From Pseudeuparius sepicola (lineage: Eukaryota > Arthropoda > Insecta > Coleoptera > Anthribidae): a stretch of 64,000 nt of DNA. Below, one piece after another: positions 1 to 12,021 of this stretch; the first letter of the stretch is position 1, and the number at the start of each line of letters is the position of its first letter. Both the position numbers and the translations under genes were made by a program. The notes below the pieces were generated by a model. The model did not search any database. It was not told the origin of the DNA and saw only the letters and a program-made list of their open reading frames with translations. The stretch is from contig OY987301.1 of the NCBI GenBank assembly GCA_963920635.1, forward strand, positions 21,680,501-21,744,500. Direction: 5' to 3'.

Positions 1-848
1 GCCTTACCCGTTTTATAGCGTTTTAAAGCACAAAAACTTCCACAGTGTAGGCTTAAATGATAATATGTCATGTTGGACTTTCTGTAGTACCACAACACAG
101 CAAATACGGTGACAATAAATAGTGAATTATTCAACGCCAACATAATTGAGCCCTACATCGAATTTTAAGTTTGGTAAATGACATAAACAAATGGGAAACG
201 GTGGCGGGACTTACGTGAAACTACTGGATGAAATTAAAAAAAAAAGCTTGCGTTAATGTTAAAAACGATGGCAATTCCTGTTTTGCATGGGCTGTTATTT
301 CTGATAGACTATATAAAACGTAGACATTCATTCAGATCGCAATATAATCAGTGTACCCCATTTCACGCAGGTTTTGAATCTGGATGGGTTAGATTTTCCC
401 GTAACGCTTCCTAAAATTGATAGATAGGTTTGAAACGCTTAACAAGATAAAAATATATTCCCTATAAACGTATATTCCCTGTCCATATAAGCGTAAATCT
501 TCAAACTGGCCCAGTGCGGTTGCCTAAAAAGAATGGATAGACATGCGATCTTACCACTTGTTCAGGATCAATATTTTCCAAATGTCAGATATAAACAGAT
601 ATAAAATATCATTTTTGTTGGATTAAAAATTTTCGCCATTAATTTCTAAGCAAATGAATAAACATAATGGTAAAAAGCTCATATAGTGGATATCATGAAA
701 AATTACATTGTTGGCCATTGTGACGCAGGGATTAAGATTCGAGGTATCCACTATCCTCCATGAGAAATTAGGCAGCCATATACGGTTTACTGTCAAGAAT
801 TGACTAAAGAACACACTCCTTTTGTTATATATTCAGAGTTCGAGTCAA
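1..848. other. AT-rich intergenic DNA, nothing recognised
   Basis: No exon, RNA gene or transposon end could be recognised. Open frames are under 65 codons and show no known motif. Confidence 0.5.
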
Positions 849-1520
849 TGTTAAATCCTTATCGCGATTCGGAGGCGATGTCGCAAAAACACTAGGCGGT
901 TAGTGCGGTTATTACGCTCACAACACTCTAAACTAGGAGTACCCCAGAAGCAACTGAATGCTTGTGCGGGGAAGGGGGCAATTACTATTAATTTATTTGC
1001 TCCTACGATAACCCTATGTCTTTCTGCAAAAGCTATCGAGCGGGACAGATTATACTTGGTATGGGGATCAGATGGAGAATATCGCAAAATCTGTTGCGTC
1101 GAAATTATGAACCGTATAGAACCGATTTATGCGGAACTTTTGTCTCTTTTTTTCTCGGCAATTAGGGACAGTATCCGTGCAATATTGTTCCACAAAATAA
1201 TGCACACATTAACATGCACCTCCGACTGTCCGACAAAATGTCCATATCCCCGCGTCCTATCCAACCCCTGATCAGCAATAACGCGGTCTGTATATACCCT
1301 TCGCAGCCATAAACGTCGGCTGACACGGACACGACAACCTCCGGCGGTTTACGAGGGCGTTACCGGAGTCCTCCGGGCCGCGTTTTTGCCCCGACTGATA
1401 TTTATGGGGTTGTTTTGTCGTGGCCAGCTGGAAGCGCGAGCCGGACGCCCGTTTGCGATGCGCCCGAGGGAGCCCTAGGTCCGCGGCGGCGTCTCCGGAG
1501 GAGGTAGTGAAGATGTAGTT
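849..1520. other. GC-rich island of unknown role
   Basis: Base composition shifts visibly to GC-rich, most strongly at 1,290-1,510, against AT-rich surroundings. Two overlapping frames (about 122 codons plus strand at 903-1,271; about 101 codons minus strand at 1,272-1,577) are open but have low-complexity, charge-rich translations and no recognisable domain. It could be a promoter, a conserved non-coding element or a non-coding exon. Only the composition is seen; the role is inferred. Confidence 0.35.
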
Positions 1521-1835
1521 GAAAGTGCCCATACCTACGTGATTTGTATACCTAATAATTGAAAAAGTGGTTTTCAATGTAAAATTTCTTTAAAATGCTT
1601 ATAACTTTCGAGATAGAGGGTTTACAAATTTCGGAGTACTATTCTGTACCTACTCCCCCTTTGAACTTCTTTCTTAGTTTCCCTTATAACTAATTTATGT
1701 ACATATTATTGAGTTTTTTAACAATTTTTTTATAACTGACTCCATCAGTTGTTTCTGTTTGTCAGTATCCACAAACAACTGTAATATGTACTGTATTTTA
1801 GTTTAGTCTTGTGTTAAAAATTGCGTACAACCGGG

Positions 1836-2317
1836 TGACCACCAATACTCTAGCAGAACGCCGGGAGGAATCTGCTGTCAACCCCCTCGCAGCCTAGCCA
1901 GAGCACAAGTTTCTGAGCAGCAGTATTCTAAGCCTGAGCCGACTACTTGGGGGATGGTTGGCGATCGAGTGGTTGCCTAAATAGCGGGATCCATTGATGC
2001 CCAGCTTTGAAACTGTGCTGTACTTATACCCGCAGATTCTGCTGAATTGGCGGGTGGTCTTTGACCTGTTTAACTTTGACCACCAATACTCTAGCAGAAC
2101 GCCGGGAGGAATCTGCTGTCAACCCCCTCGCAGCCTAGCCAGAGCACAAGTTTCTGAGCAGCAGTATCCTAATCCTGAGCCGACTACTTGGGGGATGGTT
2201 GGCCATCGAGTGGTTGCCTAAATAGCGGGATCCATTGATGCCCAGCTTTGAAACTGTGCTGTACTTATACACCCGCAGATTCTGCTGAATTGGCGGGTGG
2301 TCTTTAACCTGTTTAAC
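1836..2317. repeat. Tandem duplication, two 241-bp units
   Basis: A unit beginning TGACCACCAATACTCTAGCA starts at 1,836 and again at 2,077, giving a 241-bp period. The second copy runs to about 2,317 with only scattered substitutions and a 2-bp insertion. A 75-codon open frame across it is not convincing. The unit's identity is unknown. Confidence 0.85.
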
Positions 2318-2779
2318 TTATTGACCATTGCTCGTATTTACATTATTGCCCGTCCCTCGTATTCATTAAATTCTTATTGTTATCTTTACTTTTGTTTTGT
2401 TTTGATAAATGTTGGTTTAAATAACTCGGTCACTGGTTCCCAAGATGTCACTTGGTTGACAATATGAAACCATTTTCGAGATTAGTACGAGCAAAAACTT
2501 AATATTGTAGGTATACTTCTGTGCCCCCTCTAAAGGTAATAATAATTACTTTGTCCCTATGCAGTTTGTAGTGGTCTGTAACTCTTTACCGCCGTATTGT
2601 GCGGCTAGCAGCTAGTCCTGAATATTTATATTTCTCTAAGGGAATTCTTCTAACAAAAACGATTTTTATTATTATTATGAATAAGTACTTAAACAAGCGG
2701 CTAGGGAATCTGTTGCTCTATTTGCAAAAATGAAGCCGTTGCTGACAAAAAACATGAATAAATGATGGCCGAATGCATA

Positions 2780-2960
2780 TTAATGGCAGCCCGAAAAATT
2801 GCAGAAATGAAATTTAAGCGGAAGCGCGTTCAGTCTGCCGACTAGGGACATCACAAAATCAATGCGATCGGACCGTTCCGCGTATAACCCCATTAAGGCC
2901 CTAATTGCACCCGGCTCCGATTCGAGTCGGACTTGCCGTGATAGACCGTGTCGCGGCCAG
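2780..2960. promoter_or_regulatory. Regulatory-like GC-rich module, copy A
   Basis: The block contains CATCACAAAATCAAT at 2,849 and CGTATAACCCCATTAAGG at 2,881, followed by CCTAATTGC. The same elements recur in the same order near 6,593-6,665. TAAT-core sites sit inside GC-rich DNA. No coding potential is convincing. Enhancer or conserved non-coding element is an inference from duplication and composition. Confidence 0.4.
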
Positions 2961-3637
2961 AAGCTATAGAAGGCGAATATCATCGGACTTGCGTCTCCAG
3001 GGCTTGACGATTTCGGATTTGTATGAACATATAAGGTGAGTTGAAATCGCTATGATGGCCGCCCCTGTACAACTAACATTGATATTAAATTTGAACCTGC
3101 ATGTGGTCTAAGTATGTATAGGGTGGTATCCTCGAATAAAGACTCCCAGGAAGGAGTCACAGCTCTATGTGTCAAAACTAAAATGTTTGAGAAAAATAAT
3201 CCACCGGTAAGTAAGTTTTGTAATTTAAATTAACTTTTGAGGCCATGCACCAAAGTGGCATAGGCGTTTGTGTAGGTACCTACTTCTTTATAATTGGAAA
3301 TTTAAAATTAGAATTGCTGTATTATCAAGGATTCCTAAACTTAAAGAAATAACGTGCCTTATAATTTTTTGCCTGTATTTTAGGTACTTACTGATTTCAC
3401 GAAAAATATTTACAATAAACGTCTAATGCGCCAATTGCTTTCAAATTTGGTACACTATGTTTGGTACACTATGTACTATTGCTGCCCATTGTATTAGTAG
3501 TGCCCACTGTTCGCAATATAAATATATTTTATTCTTCTCTACTCAGTCGTTGCTAATATTTTATTCTACTGTGTTATGTATATTTGTCGTTTCAGTTATA
3601 ACCAACAGAATGGATAAGTACAAAATAATTCCAGTTA
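2961..3637. other. Intergenic DNA, nothing recognised
   Basis: AT-rich sequence with a small local duplication of TTGGTACACTATG near 3,448-3,472. No gene or element was recognised. Confidence 0.4.
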
Positions 3638-3829
3638 CGGATACGCAGGGCCGCGCCAACACTCGGTGGCGCCTGTGTGTAAAAATTTCCGTGGCGCCCA
3701 TAAAAATTAAGTTTTCAAAAACATATTTGTTTAGGTTTTGTTAAATAAAAAAAGTAGATTAGTAGAAACAAACAAAAATTTATTAAGAATAAAGTAATCC
3801 ATTAATATATATACTTTGTATATACAGTA

Positions 3830-4523
3830 CAGTGTATCCCAATTTGATACTGAACACCTCGCAGAAATATATGAAGGGCAAGGAAAACAAATGGTCTTTA
3901 TTTTTTTATTGGTAGTACCAAGGGAGAGTATCTCATAGGTGGTGGTATTTGGATGGGGTAATTATTTCATAGCATGCTATGATTTTTTAAAATAGCAAAT
4001 TTTCAAGAAACCCCATTAGGGATTTTTTGACGACCAATTGTTATTAAGGAAACTTGTTCAGAATGAAAAACTGAGTAGATTCGCAAAATTTGAAGAGGCT
4101 AGGCCTACTTTGATTTTTAGATTTATCTCCCACTTTTTTCTTAGAAAAGTGTCCTTTCTGGAGCTTTCACCTCAAAATTTTAATTTTTCACGATGATCAA
4201 GTTTCTTTAATAATATTTTGACGTGAAAGCTCCAGAAAGGACACATTTCTAGGAAAAAAGTGGGAGAAAAAGGCGAAAAAGCTAAAAATCAAAGTAGGCC
4301 TAGACTTCTGAAATTTTACTCAGTTTTTCATTCTGAACAAGTTTTCTTAATAACTTTTTGTCGAAAACAAAAACCTAATATTGTTTCTTCAAAAGTAGCT
4401 ATTTTGAAAAATCATAGCAGGCCTTGAAATAATTACCCCATCCAAATACCACCGCCTATGAGATACTCTTCCTTGGGACCATCAATACAAAAATGGAGAC
4501 CAGTATCAAATTGGGACACACTG
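3830..4523. mobile_element. Foldback MITE, family 1 copy A
   Basis: The left end is CAGTGTATCCCAATTTGATA and the right end is its near-complement ending GGGACACACTG, flanked by TA on both sides. The arms are complementary over several hundred bases, so the element is almost one long hairpin. TA duplication and CAGTG ends suggest a Tc1/mariner-type MITE. A second copy lies at 19,068-19,818. Confidence 0.85.
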
Positions 4524-4720
4524 TATAACGTAAAAAACATAAAATATAAAATAAAACAAATAATTATAAAATTAAAAATCTGTTTGGCTCAAAAAAAAAC
4601 AAATAGGTACTCTGTGCACGGTCTAACTATCAATAAAAATAAATAATATTTTTTTTCTGTTCGGTATCTACCTAATACCTAATACATAATGTCACAAAAT
4701 AAAATAATAATTAATACATA

Positions 4721-5051
4721 CAGTGTGGCCCATTTGGAATGGGACCACCCCTGTAAAATTTTTATTTTTCATCCGATTTTAGCCGTTTTTTTTTTCTAAA
4801 GATAGGTCACAAAAAATTCTAGTTTGTTGCAAAATTTTAGGTCTTAATCTCAATTCAAGGCCTTCTTCGATTATTTTTTTCAAGTAAAAAATGACGAAAA
4901 TCATTTAGCGATTTCTTTATTTAAAATCTGGCACCAAATTTTGCACCAAAGTTGATTTTTTTGTGACCTATCTTTAGAAAAAATCTCGGCTAAAATCGGA
5001 TGAAAAATAAAAATTTTACAGGGGTGGCCCCATTCCAAATGGGCCACTCTG
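4721..5051. mobile_element. Foldback MITE, family 2
   Basis: It starts CAGTGTGGCCCATTTGGAAT and ends with the near-complement, flanked by TA. The arms, about 150 bp each, pair over most of the element. It carries no coding sequence. It sits inside the hAT-like element and has family 1-type CAGTGTG ends. Confidence 0.85.
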
Positions 5052-5403
5052 TATATAAGATATAAAAAAATCTTAGTCAACAATACATTTCAGTAAGCAA
5101 TTTAGAAAAAAATCCACTTTTCGTGCTTTCAAGTCAGCCTTATGCCGCCCATCGAATTTTGGCGTTTTTTGGCGCCCCTTCGCACCTGGCGCCTGTGTGC
5201 GCCGCACACATTGCACACGTGGACGGCGCGGCCCTGCGGATACGATTCAATATACATCCTATAGGATGGATATATGAGATCGAAATAAACCAATCACAGT
5301 AAATAATGATTACAGGTCTAGCGGCGTTAAATGTTTAGTTTTACAGTCGGGGTTTTTGTTGGATACACGCCAAAATGAAAAAAATCTTATTTCACAATAG
5401 TTG

Positions 5404-5435
5404 ATGTTTCGACTCGTTTATTGAGTCATCATCAG
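5404..5435 (-). ncRNA. Degenerate hammerhead-like Penelope relic
   Basis: On the minus strand the order is CTGATGA, one T, GACTC, a 7-base loop, GAGTC, GAAAC. This matches the hammerhead core CUGANGA, helix II and GAAA with a perfect 5-bp helix II. It has the same layout as the motif in the Penelope pseudo-LTRs at 37.0, 40.3 and 43.8 kb. Helix III and the cleavage triplet are not recognisable, so activity is unlikely. Confidence 0.5.
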
Positions 5436-6540
5436 AACACTAAAAGATTAAAAAACAACTCATTTTTATAACGACTGGAGAGCTATTAAATAAGACTAAA
5501 GTATACAGAAAAACACGAAATAAAATACATAAAAGATAGTAAAAACCGCAGTCTTAAAAATAATAATATACAGCCAGGTATTTACATTACTTTTACATGT
5601 AATAAATAACCAGGTACTTACATTATTTTTACAAACAGATAAGTTGTAATGTCTTACAATTCTTATAGGACTCGGTACTAAGTTGAGGTACAGTTATTTT
5701 AATTTAGTTATTAGTTTTTATATAAAATTTTATGCAAAATATTTTCCCAACTATCCCAATCCAGGAATAGTCTATCCACGTTACAGCGGCAGTAGATATA
5801 AACAAAGTCACATGACCGCATTGCGACCGATTACCAAATTTCCTTAAATTAAGTAGCAAAATAAATTTACAGAATATACTGCTCGCGATCCGATCTAAAA
5901 TATGCAGGAAACTCGACTGAGGGAAGAGCCGGCCCTGCATTCTGCTCGCCGCGTAAACACTTGACATTTATGACGGCCAGACCAATAAGAGAATAGGTCA
6001 CGTGGTGGCCAATGTTTTGATCCACTGCCTCTGTAACTTGGATAGACTTTAGTTAATCCTAAAGATCATTGTGATCTCTCAAATTATTTTCGTCTCTTAT
6101 CCAAATATCACTATAGCAGCTATAAACAATATTATAATGTACCTTACAACTTGAGTGGAATGTGTTTTTAATCCTTCCTCCTTTACCATTTATGAGCCAT
6201 TTCAGAACGGTTTTTATATTGTATTAGTAGGAAATTAATATTTTGTGATGCATTGCCGTCATACTTTTGTTTTGTGACACTCTATATAAATTAAATAGGA
6301 AAGTACTTCTTGCCTATATTTTTTTTTCATAAGAATGTCGTTGTTATAGCGATTAATAGATTTCGTTGACTGATGACACTTATTGCTACATACAACAACT
6401 GCTAAAATAAAATTGTGCAATATTTTTTTGTCTTCTATACATAAACGTCTCATGAATTAAGTATATAACAAATATTATTCCATCCCATCCATGGATAGCC
6501 CTATCGTGCCCAACGTGCATGTTAATGTGGAAAATGAAAA
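5436..6540. other. Intergenic DNA, possible Penelope-derived flank
   Basis: There is no convincing gene. The 5,700-6,010 part is richer in GC and adjoins the hammerhead-like motif, so part of it may be old Penelope sequence, but no reverse transcriptase or endonuclease motif could be read. Confidence 0.3.
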
Positions 6541-6712
6541 ATTAGCGGAGATCGCGATCGGTCAACCGCTCCAGCTAGTCGCACGACAGCGACGTCACAA
6601 AATCAATTCATGCGAACGGGGTGATCGGGTCTGCGCGCGTATAACCCCATTAAGGGCCTAATTGCCCTGTCTCCGGCTAGCCGGCGATTATCGGCCCAGC
6701 GCTTCCAGCAGA
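6541..6712. promoter_or_regulatory. Regulatory-like GC-rich module, copy B
   Basis: It repeats copy A at 2,780-2,960. CGTCACAAAATCAAT at 6,593 is followed by CGTATAACCCCATTAAGG at 6,638 and CCTAATTGC. The region between the shared blocks has diverged. The two copies lie about 3.75 kb apart in the same orientation. The regulatory role is inferred. Confidence 0.4.
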
Positions 6713-7033
6713 GATTTCGGTCAATTTGGCAATACTGTAGTATGACTGCAATCTGGATGGAAAAATATTTCAGAATCTACGTCTTCATCATCGCCTTCGT
6801 AATTTTTCTTAAATTTATCTATGTATAGTATTCTACAACAATCTGCCGAGATCATCGTATTTAACAGTGACAGACTTATTTTTAGATCGGGTTTTTGTAA
6901 ATAGTCCTGAAATATTTAAAGCATTAAAAGACAACATACGAGAAGAAATCGCTAACATTCCAATTGATATGTTGAGCAAACTAATGGAATATGTTTCAAA
7001 AAGCTCAATATTGCATTTGCTATATAGGGGCAC

Positions 7034-8690
7034 AAAATAAATGACTTTTAATTAACCCCACTTTTATACAAAAATCAAATCCGGGGCACGTCCTGTAGCC
7101 TGTAGTCGATATCAAATATATATGTAGAATAATATGTGCCACTAACTGCCCTTTTTATAGAATTGTATTTTATTCTGCTGTATTTTATTGGCCCATACAT
7201 TTATAAAATGCAATATTGCAAAACAATTTCAATATAACATACAAAGTTCTACTCGAATTAACATCTATATGTATAACAATAATCCCTAAAATATTTAAAA
7301 TGCCATAACAGGAAGTCGAGTGCTTGTATACCGGCGTTTTGATCAGTTCACCCATGCAGCAATGCAATAATGTGTATCCTAAATTAATTGATACTTTTAT
7401 CAATCACCAATCAAGGTCATATAATTGGTGACGGGAGGTATAGTTGGCGACAAATTATTTGCCATTTGTTCTTATACTTTCCTTTGACCCGCTCATAATG
7501 GTTACGTTAGGTATATTCTTGTAAAGGGTTAATTTTTAATTGTATGTATTTTTCTATACTCGCCGGACTTTTGTTCTCGGTCCAGCAAAATATATTTAGC
7601 TACATCGTTGATACCAGATGCAGTGCTACTGTGTTACTCAAGGCTTAATAATTCTACATCAGGTAATACAGGACCGTATTTATTTAATCGATATATGAAA
7701 AACGCTATGAGCTGGAAATAGACAAAAAGTGTGAGCGAAGTTAATGCGTTATGTGCAACTAGAACACGAGTGGAAAGTTGAAAAAACATAATTGCAACAG
7801 AATGTACAACGAATTTAATACCCAAAATAAAATAAAACCCTTGTTTTGCCCATTTAGTTTTATAAGTTTACATGGCATATTTGCATAAATTTGAAGCCAG
7901 TCTAAAAAGCAAGAGAAAATGAGAATATATATTTTGGTAACTTTTGATTTGAAATGAAGTATCCATGGCTAGTTTTAGTGTATGTAAAGCATTATAGTTT
8001 TTTTCTGTTTCTCCTCTATACAGCGGACTTTTGGTATTAATTGTTATTGGTATGCTGTTGAGCCTTGAACCAATTTTTCTATTGACATTCTCGCGTAGGT
8101 ACGTTACAAAATACTCTTCCAGATTACCATATCTAGAATTATTGTAGATTCTTCAACTGTTTGACGATCATCCCAGAATTCCAAAATAATGCTTTTATTA
8201 TTCTGCAATTGAGCATTGGTGTGTATTGCAATTTCATATTAAGATAAACAATCCTACTTATAAACTCTGTTAGATAATATTGCAAAACCAAAGACAGTTT
8301 GTTACCATAAAAATTACGTATGTTCTAATAGAGCTGGATATATATAAAATCTGGGACTTTCGACTGGGGTCATTCTAGATCGCAAACAACAATGAAATTA
8401 TGACTTCATGCTTTAATCTAGGGCAACAGTCTAAGTTGCAAAGCAAATATAAAATGTTTAAATGAAAAACATCGATTGCAGCTCTTTCGAAATCCACCAT
8501 AATAGTATAATGACTACAAAATTACTTTGGTCAGTTATATCCTGTTAATTAAATGCACGGTCTAGGGAATATCTGTAATTTTGATTAAGAGATTAGTAAA
8601 TACTTAAAGTAACCTATAATTTTTTGGCTACTTTAGTTTGTTAAGCCAGAGAAAATTAAATTTAAGTAAAACCATTTTGTAGAAATCCTA
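7034..8690. other. AT-rich intergenic DNA
   Basis: No exon, transposon terminus or RNA gene was recognised. Open frames are short and lack motifs. Confidence 0.4.
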
Positions 8691-8699
8691 CCACTAAGT

Positions 8700-9330
8700 T
8701 AGATTGCCGCAAACTGTTCTATCTTCAACGTGTTCAAACTGTTTTCCGCTGCGACAAATTTGCTGCGTCGATCTGTCGTGCAGCGAATTCGCCGCGACCA
8801 ATAATTAGTGTCGGATATCCTTAGAGCCCTCTACGAACTAACAACAAGCTTGAGATAACTTTATTCGATCGCGGAAGTTTAAAAATATGAAATTGAAAAT
8901 TAAAATCGTGTTCGTGTGATTTTTTTGCTGTTGTCACCCCATATTGATCTTATCGACTTTATACCGATCTTTACGTGCTTACAGACACCCGCTAGGTATT
9001 GCCTCGTCTTAAAACTGATTGGATGTTTTCCACGGTGTAGATTGTAGGTATACGTAAACACCGCAAATTGAGAAGGAGCGTTGACGGTATCGATTTGATT
9101 TTCTCCTGTTTACATCTGCGCAGTTTACCTACAGACAGCGGACAAAGGTGTACCGTAAAACTGTGAGATTTGTCTTTATTATCTGCATCAGTTTGCCCGA
9201 GGCCGCAAAATCGCTTGCAGGGAGAGAGGGGGGGGGGGGGGTGCGGGCAGTAAAAAATATCAATCACCAATCAGGGTCGCCGGCCGGACAGGACGGATAA
9301 CGAACGACCGCAAATCCAATTATACCTTTC
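8700..9330. other. Interspersed GC-rich patches and a poly-G tract
   Basis: GC-rich patches at about 8,740-8,810 and 9,180-9,310 stand out from AT-rich surroundings. A run of about 14 G residues lies near 9,228-9,241. The string ATCAATCACCAATCA next to it also occurs near 7,400. No coding region is supported. Confidence 0.3.
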
Positions 9331-9687
9331 GATTTAACAAACGGGCCTCCCCCAATTTATGTACATTGCCTTTATTCATGTTCCATTATACATTCAAAGG
9401 GATCAATTAATGGAAGGTAGAAAATTCTGTACCTATATTGTCGCGCCGCGGCTCGCCCACGAATACCGCGAAGAATGCTGGGTATTTATGGAACTTGCGC
9501 GCGGATTTTGTAATATTTTATTTTTTCGTTAGCAAATAGGAATGTATCAAAATCAAAATAAACCATGGTTTTTATTAAAAGATGTATAGTGGCAAAAAAA
9601 TCCGTGGATCTGAGTAACCTAAATTAAATAGCCATGAAAAACGGGTGTGAAGGTTTCAAATAAGAAATCTCAGATTTGTATACCTAC

Positions 9688-9960
9688 CAGTGGCGGCTCC
9701 TGAGTATTTAAACAGGTGGGGCCAAATTTTGGAAGACATTTTAAAAATCAATGTGCCTAACTACTAGCTAGACTTCAGTGTGACTTCTTTAATATTTTTA
9801 TCTAATTCAGCGATAAAGTTCACAATTCTCGAAATATGACCTTATTTTCGGAAGCTTCTGCCTCATTGCGTCTTCTTAGTGCCAATTCGAAAGGCCCACA
9901 AAAACGAACACAGTTAAATATTTGATTTATAAGTACCTATTTATATTAATTTTACCCAGC
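9688..9960 (-). pseudogene. hAT transposase fragment next to a hAT terminus
   Basis: CAGTGGCGGCTCCTGAG at 9,688 resembles a hAT terminal repeat. About 100-200 bp inside it, the minus strand reads FELALRRRNEAE and, after a frameshift, NFIAELDKNIKEVTLK. By eye these fit the N-terminal part of insect hAT transposases of the DUF4371 type. In-frame stops and the frameshift mark it as dead. The opposite terminus was not found. Confidence 0.5.
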
Positions 9961-10879
9961 ATACTGAAATTAAAAATATTATTCATGTGTTCCTTTGATT
10001 TGTCGTGTGTTCCCTTTTTTGACCAAGTTTCTTCACCGCCGAACAAAACACATATAAAAGAAAACAACTTGTTTGTTAATTCACACCCGCACAAACAATA
10101 ACAATTATTTCTTAAGTAGATACTTTCGTTGAATTTACGTGATCGCGTTTTATGTCCTGCCGTTTGATTTTTCTCTATAGTTAAATCGGTGATTAAACTT
10201 GTATTATTTCAAATGAATCAAAGTAGGCAGAATTAGTCCAAATTTTGCAGTCTTTTTCTAATGAAGTTTTTTTATCTTAAACGACAAGGATAGTCCACCT
10301 ATCTATAGGAAATAAAATGGACGAAAATCAAAAGAGGCCACTGACAGAGGGGCATTATTTTCAATTCTAAGCAACTTTTTGTAATGACATTTTTCGATAT
10401 CTTGTCGAAAAAAGAAAATAAATAAATCGTTCCTGTCAAGGCCTATACACTTGATTTTTAAAAATTAAAAAAATTGTGAAAATTATTTTCTAGACAAGCA
10501 GGCTTGGACACAAAATGGCCAAATAGAAACTCGAAAATTTATGGACTTTTACTTACACCTCTTGTTTCGCTTATTCTGAGACACCCTGTATAAATTTATA
10601 AAATATAAAATTTAAGTCAAATGGGACATAGCGCAACCAGTACTCATAACAAATAGATAGAAAAAAAAGTTCAAATTTGCATCAGCGGAAGTTTCTTCTT
10701 GTTAGTTTAGTTAAAGTTACCAGCACTCTTTAGAAAGTAAAATATAATAGCATCGATAAGATAATATAATATGTGTTCTTCCTTACTTGTTATTTCTGCA
10801 AATCATTTATTTCCACTACGGTAGATTTCGGTAATAGGTACACGCACACGCAATCAACCACATAAACAAGCAGTGCAAT
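9961..10879. other. AT-rich DNA between hAT remnants
   Basis: Nothing coding was recognised. The stretch may be the eroded remainder of the hAT relic at 9,688. It ends in AGTGCAAT, the target duplication of the next hAT element. Confidence 0.3.
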
Positions 10880-11155
10880 CACGGGCGTAGCCAGGATTTA
10901 GTTTTGGGGGGGGGGGGTTTAGTTTGAGAAGTAAATAAAACAACAAAAATATACTTACATGAAATTTAATATCTATATATTCATCCGAAAAACTACGACA
11001 TATTTATAAAGTTCTTAACTTTAAATGAAATGGATAAATTAATTTCGTTCCTCTGCGCTAAATCTAAAACCATTAAAGAAGAAATCTTCGGCTTTTTCTT
11101 TTAAGTATATCCACTACTTCATCTGCATGAATTTCTGTTCCATAGTGAATGTTCA

Positions 11156-11365
11156 TTAACCATTAAGTCTGTTTTCACTTGTAGTGTTTCGTAAATAGTT
11201 TTTCAGTCTCCTTAGGCTCGAGAAAGACCTTTCTGGGGTAGCAGTGGATACAGGAATGGTAGCCAAGATTTGTAGTAATGTGTAAATATTAGGATAAAGG
11301 TTTTTATCGCACATATCTAGGCATTCCAAACTAGATTTCGGGGTAGGCAGTCTTCTTATCAGCAT
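11156..11365 (-). pseudogene. hAT transposase C-terminal dimerisation remnant
   Basis: About 70 codons carry the hallmark of the hAT C-terminal dimerisation region: ATIPVSTATPERSFSSLRRL followed by NYLRNTT and NRLNG. In active hAT transposases this region drives oligomerisation and contributes to the RNase H-like fold. The frame ends early at RLNG because a short deletion removed the usual LALINIH continuation, which copy 2 still has. There is no catalytic DDE part upstream. Confidence 0.85.
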
Positions 11366-11375
11366 GCAAGGTAGC

Positions 11376-11573
11376 TCAAGCTTTGATAGCTAAATCCAAA
11401 TTTGTTTCTTTATTAGAAACCCCTTGACCTTGACTACACCACTTTTTCCAGTAGTCCATACCTTTAGGTTTATCACCCTTCCTTTTCTTCCCCTCCGATT
11501 TTCGACAGTAATAATGATTCACGTATCTATCCTTAACAAGGTCATCGAATAACAGTGCACTAAAATTACTCAC
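11376..11573 (-). pseudogene. N-terminal fragment of the deleted hAT transposase
   Basis: A minus-strand frame of about 65 codons, rich in Lys and Arg and containing DYWKKW, lies upstream of the dimerisation remnant and ends in a stop at 11,376. The frame begins at GTG; the first ATG (MDYWKK) is about 38 codons further in. GTAAGTGAGT near 11,570 resembles a splice donor, so the true 5' exon may lie in the GC-rich block at 11,640-11,760. I infer it is the start of the original transposase. Confidence 0.4.
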
Positions 11574-12021
11574 TTACACGGTACACTTAATTCTCTTCAC
11601 TATTCGTTCACCACTTTTCACTTTTATTCGCTTCGAGTTCGCATGGAACAATACTGCCGTAAGCGCGGTCACGCGCCGCGGCGCCGCTTATATAGCAGCC
11701 CAGTAGCCGTCCAGAAACTTCCACGAACTTCCACAAAGTTCCGCTCATTTCGACCGAGGGGCGTGGCGAATAATCGAGAAACAACGCAAAGTGTCCCTAC
11801 GATACAAAATAGTTCGGCTGCAACTGCGTCTGCCTCTCGTCAAAAGATGGCGCTAGGCGCTACTATTACTACATAATATATTCAAACGTAATAATAATTT
11901 AACTCTTCACTCCTCGTATTTTTTCGGTATAATATTAGGTAATATTTTGCTTATTTCGGGGGGGGGGGGGGGGTTGAACTCCCGAACCCCCCCCCCCTTG
12001 GCTACGCCCGTGAGTGCAATA

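Larger units (their letters stand above)
3646..5236. mobile_element. Non-autonomous hAT-like DNA transposon with nested MITEs
   Basis: The ends are perfect 12-bp inverted repeats, CAGGGCCGCGCC on the left and its complement on the right. They are flanked by an 8-bp direct duplication CGGATACG at 3,638-3,645 and 5,237-5,244. An 8-bp target duplication with CAG-type ends is diagnostic of the hAT superfamily. Subterminal DNA repeats TGGCGCCTGTGTG in both arms. No transposase frame remains. Two TA-flanked foldback MITEs (3,830-4,523 and 4,721-5,051) sit inside and account for most of its length. Confidence 0.9.
10880..12012 (-). mobile_element. Internally deleted hAT transposon, copy 1
   Basis: The ends are CACGGGCGTAGCCA and its perfect complement, flanked by the 8-bp duplication AGTGCAAT at 10,872-10,879 and 12,013-12,020. 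Long G and C tracts lie just inside both ends. The minus strand retains a promoter-like GC-rich start, an N-terminal fragment and the C-terminal dimerisation part of a transposase, but the catalytic middle is missing. A second copy at 23,742-30,142 shares the same deletion. It is non-autonomous and would need an intact relative for movement. Confidence 0.93.

Noticed and set aside
903..1577. Overlapping frames of 122 and 101 codons on opposite strands
   Set aside because: No domain, odd composition and location in a GC-rich island where long frames arise by chance; kept only as an island.
10907..11998. G-tracts as telomeric or functional G-quadruplex DNA
   Set aside because: They lie just inside hAT ends at variable length, consistent with slippage in the transposon's subterminal tracts.
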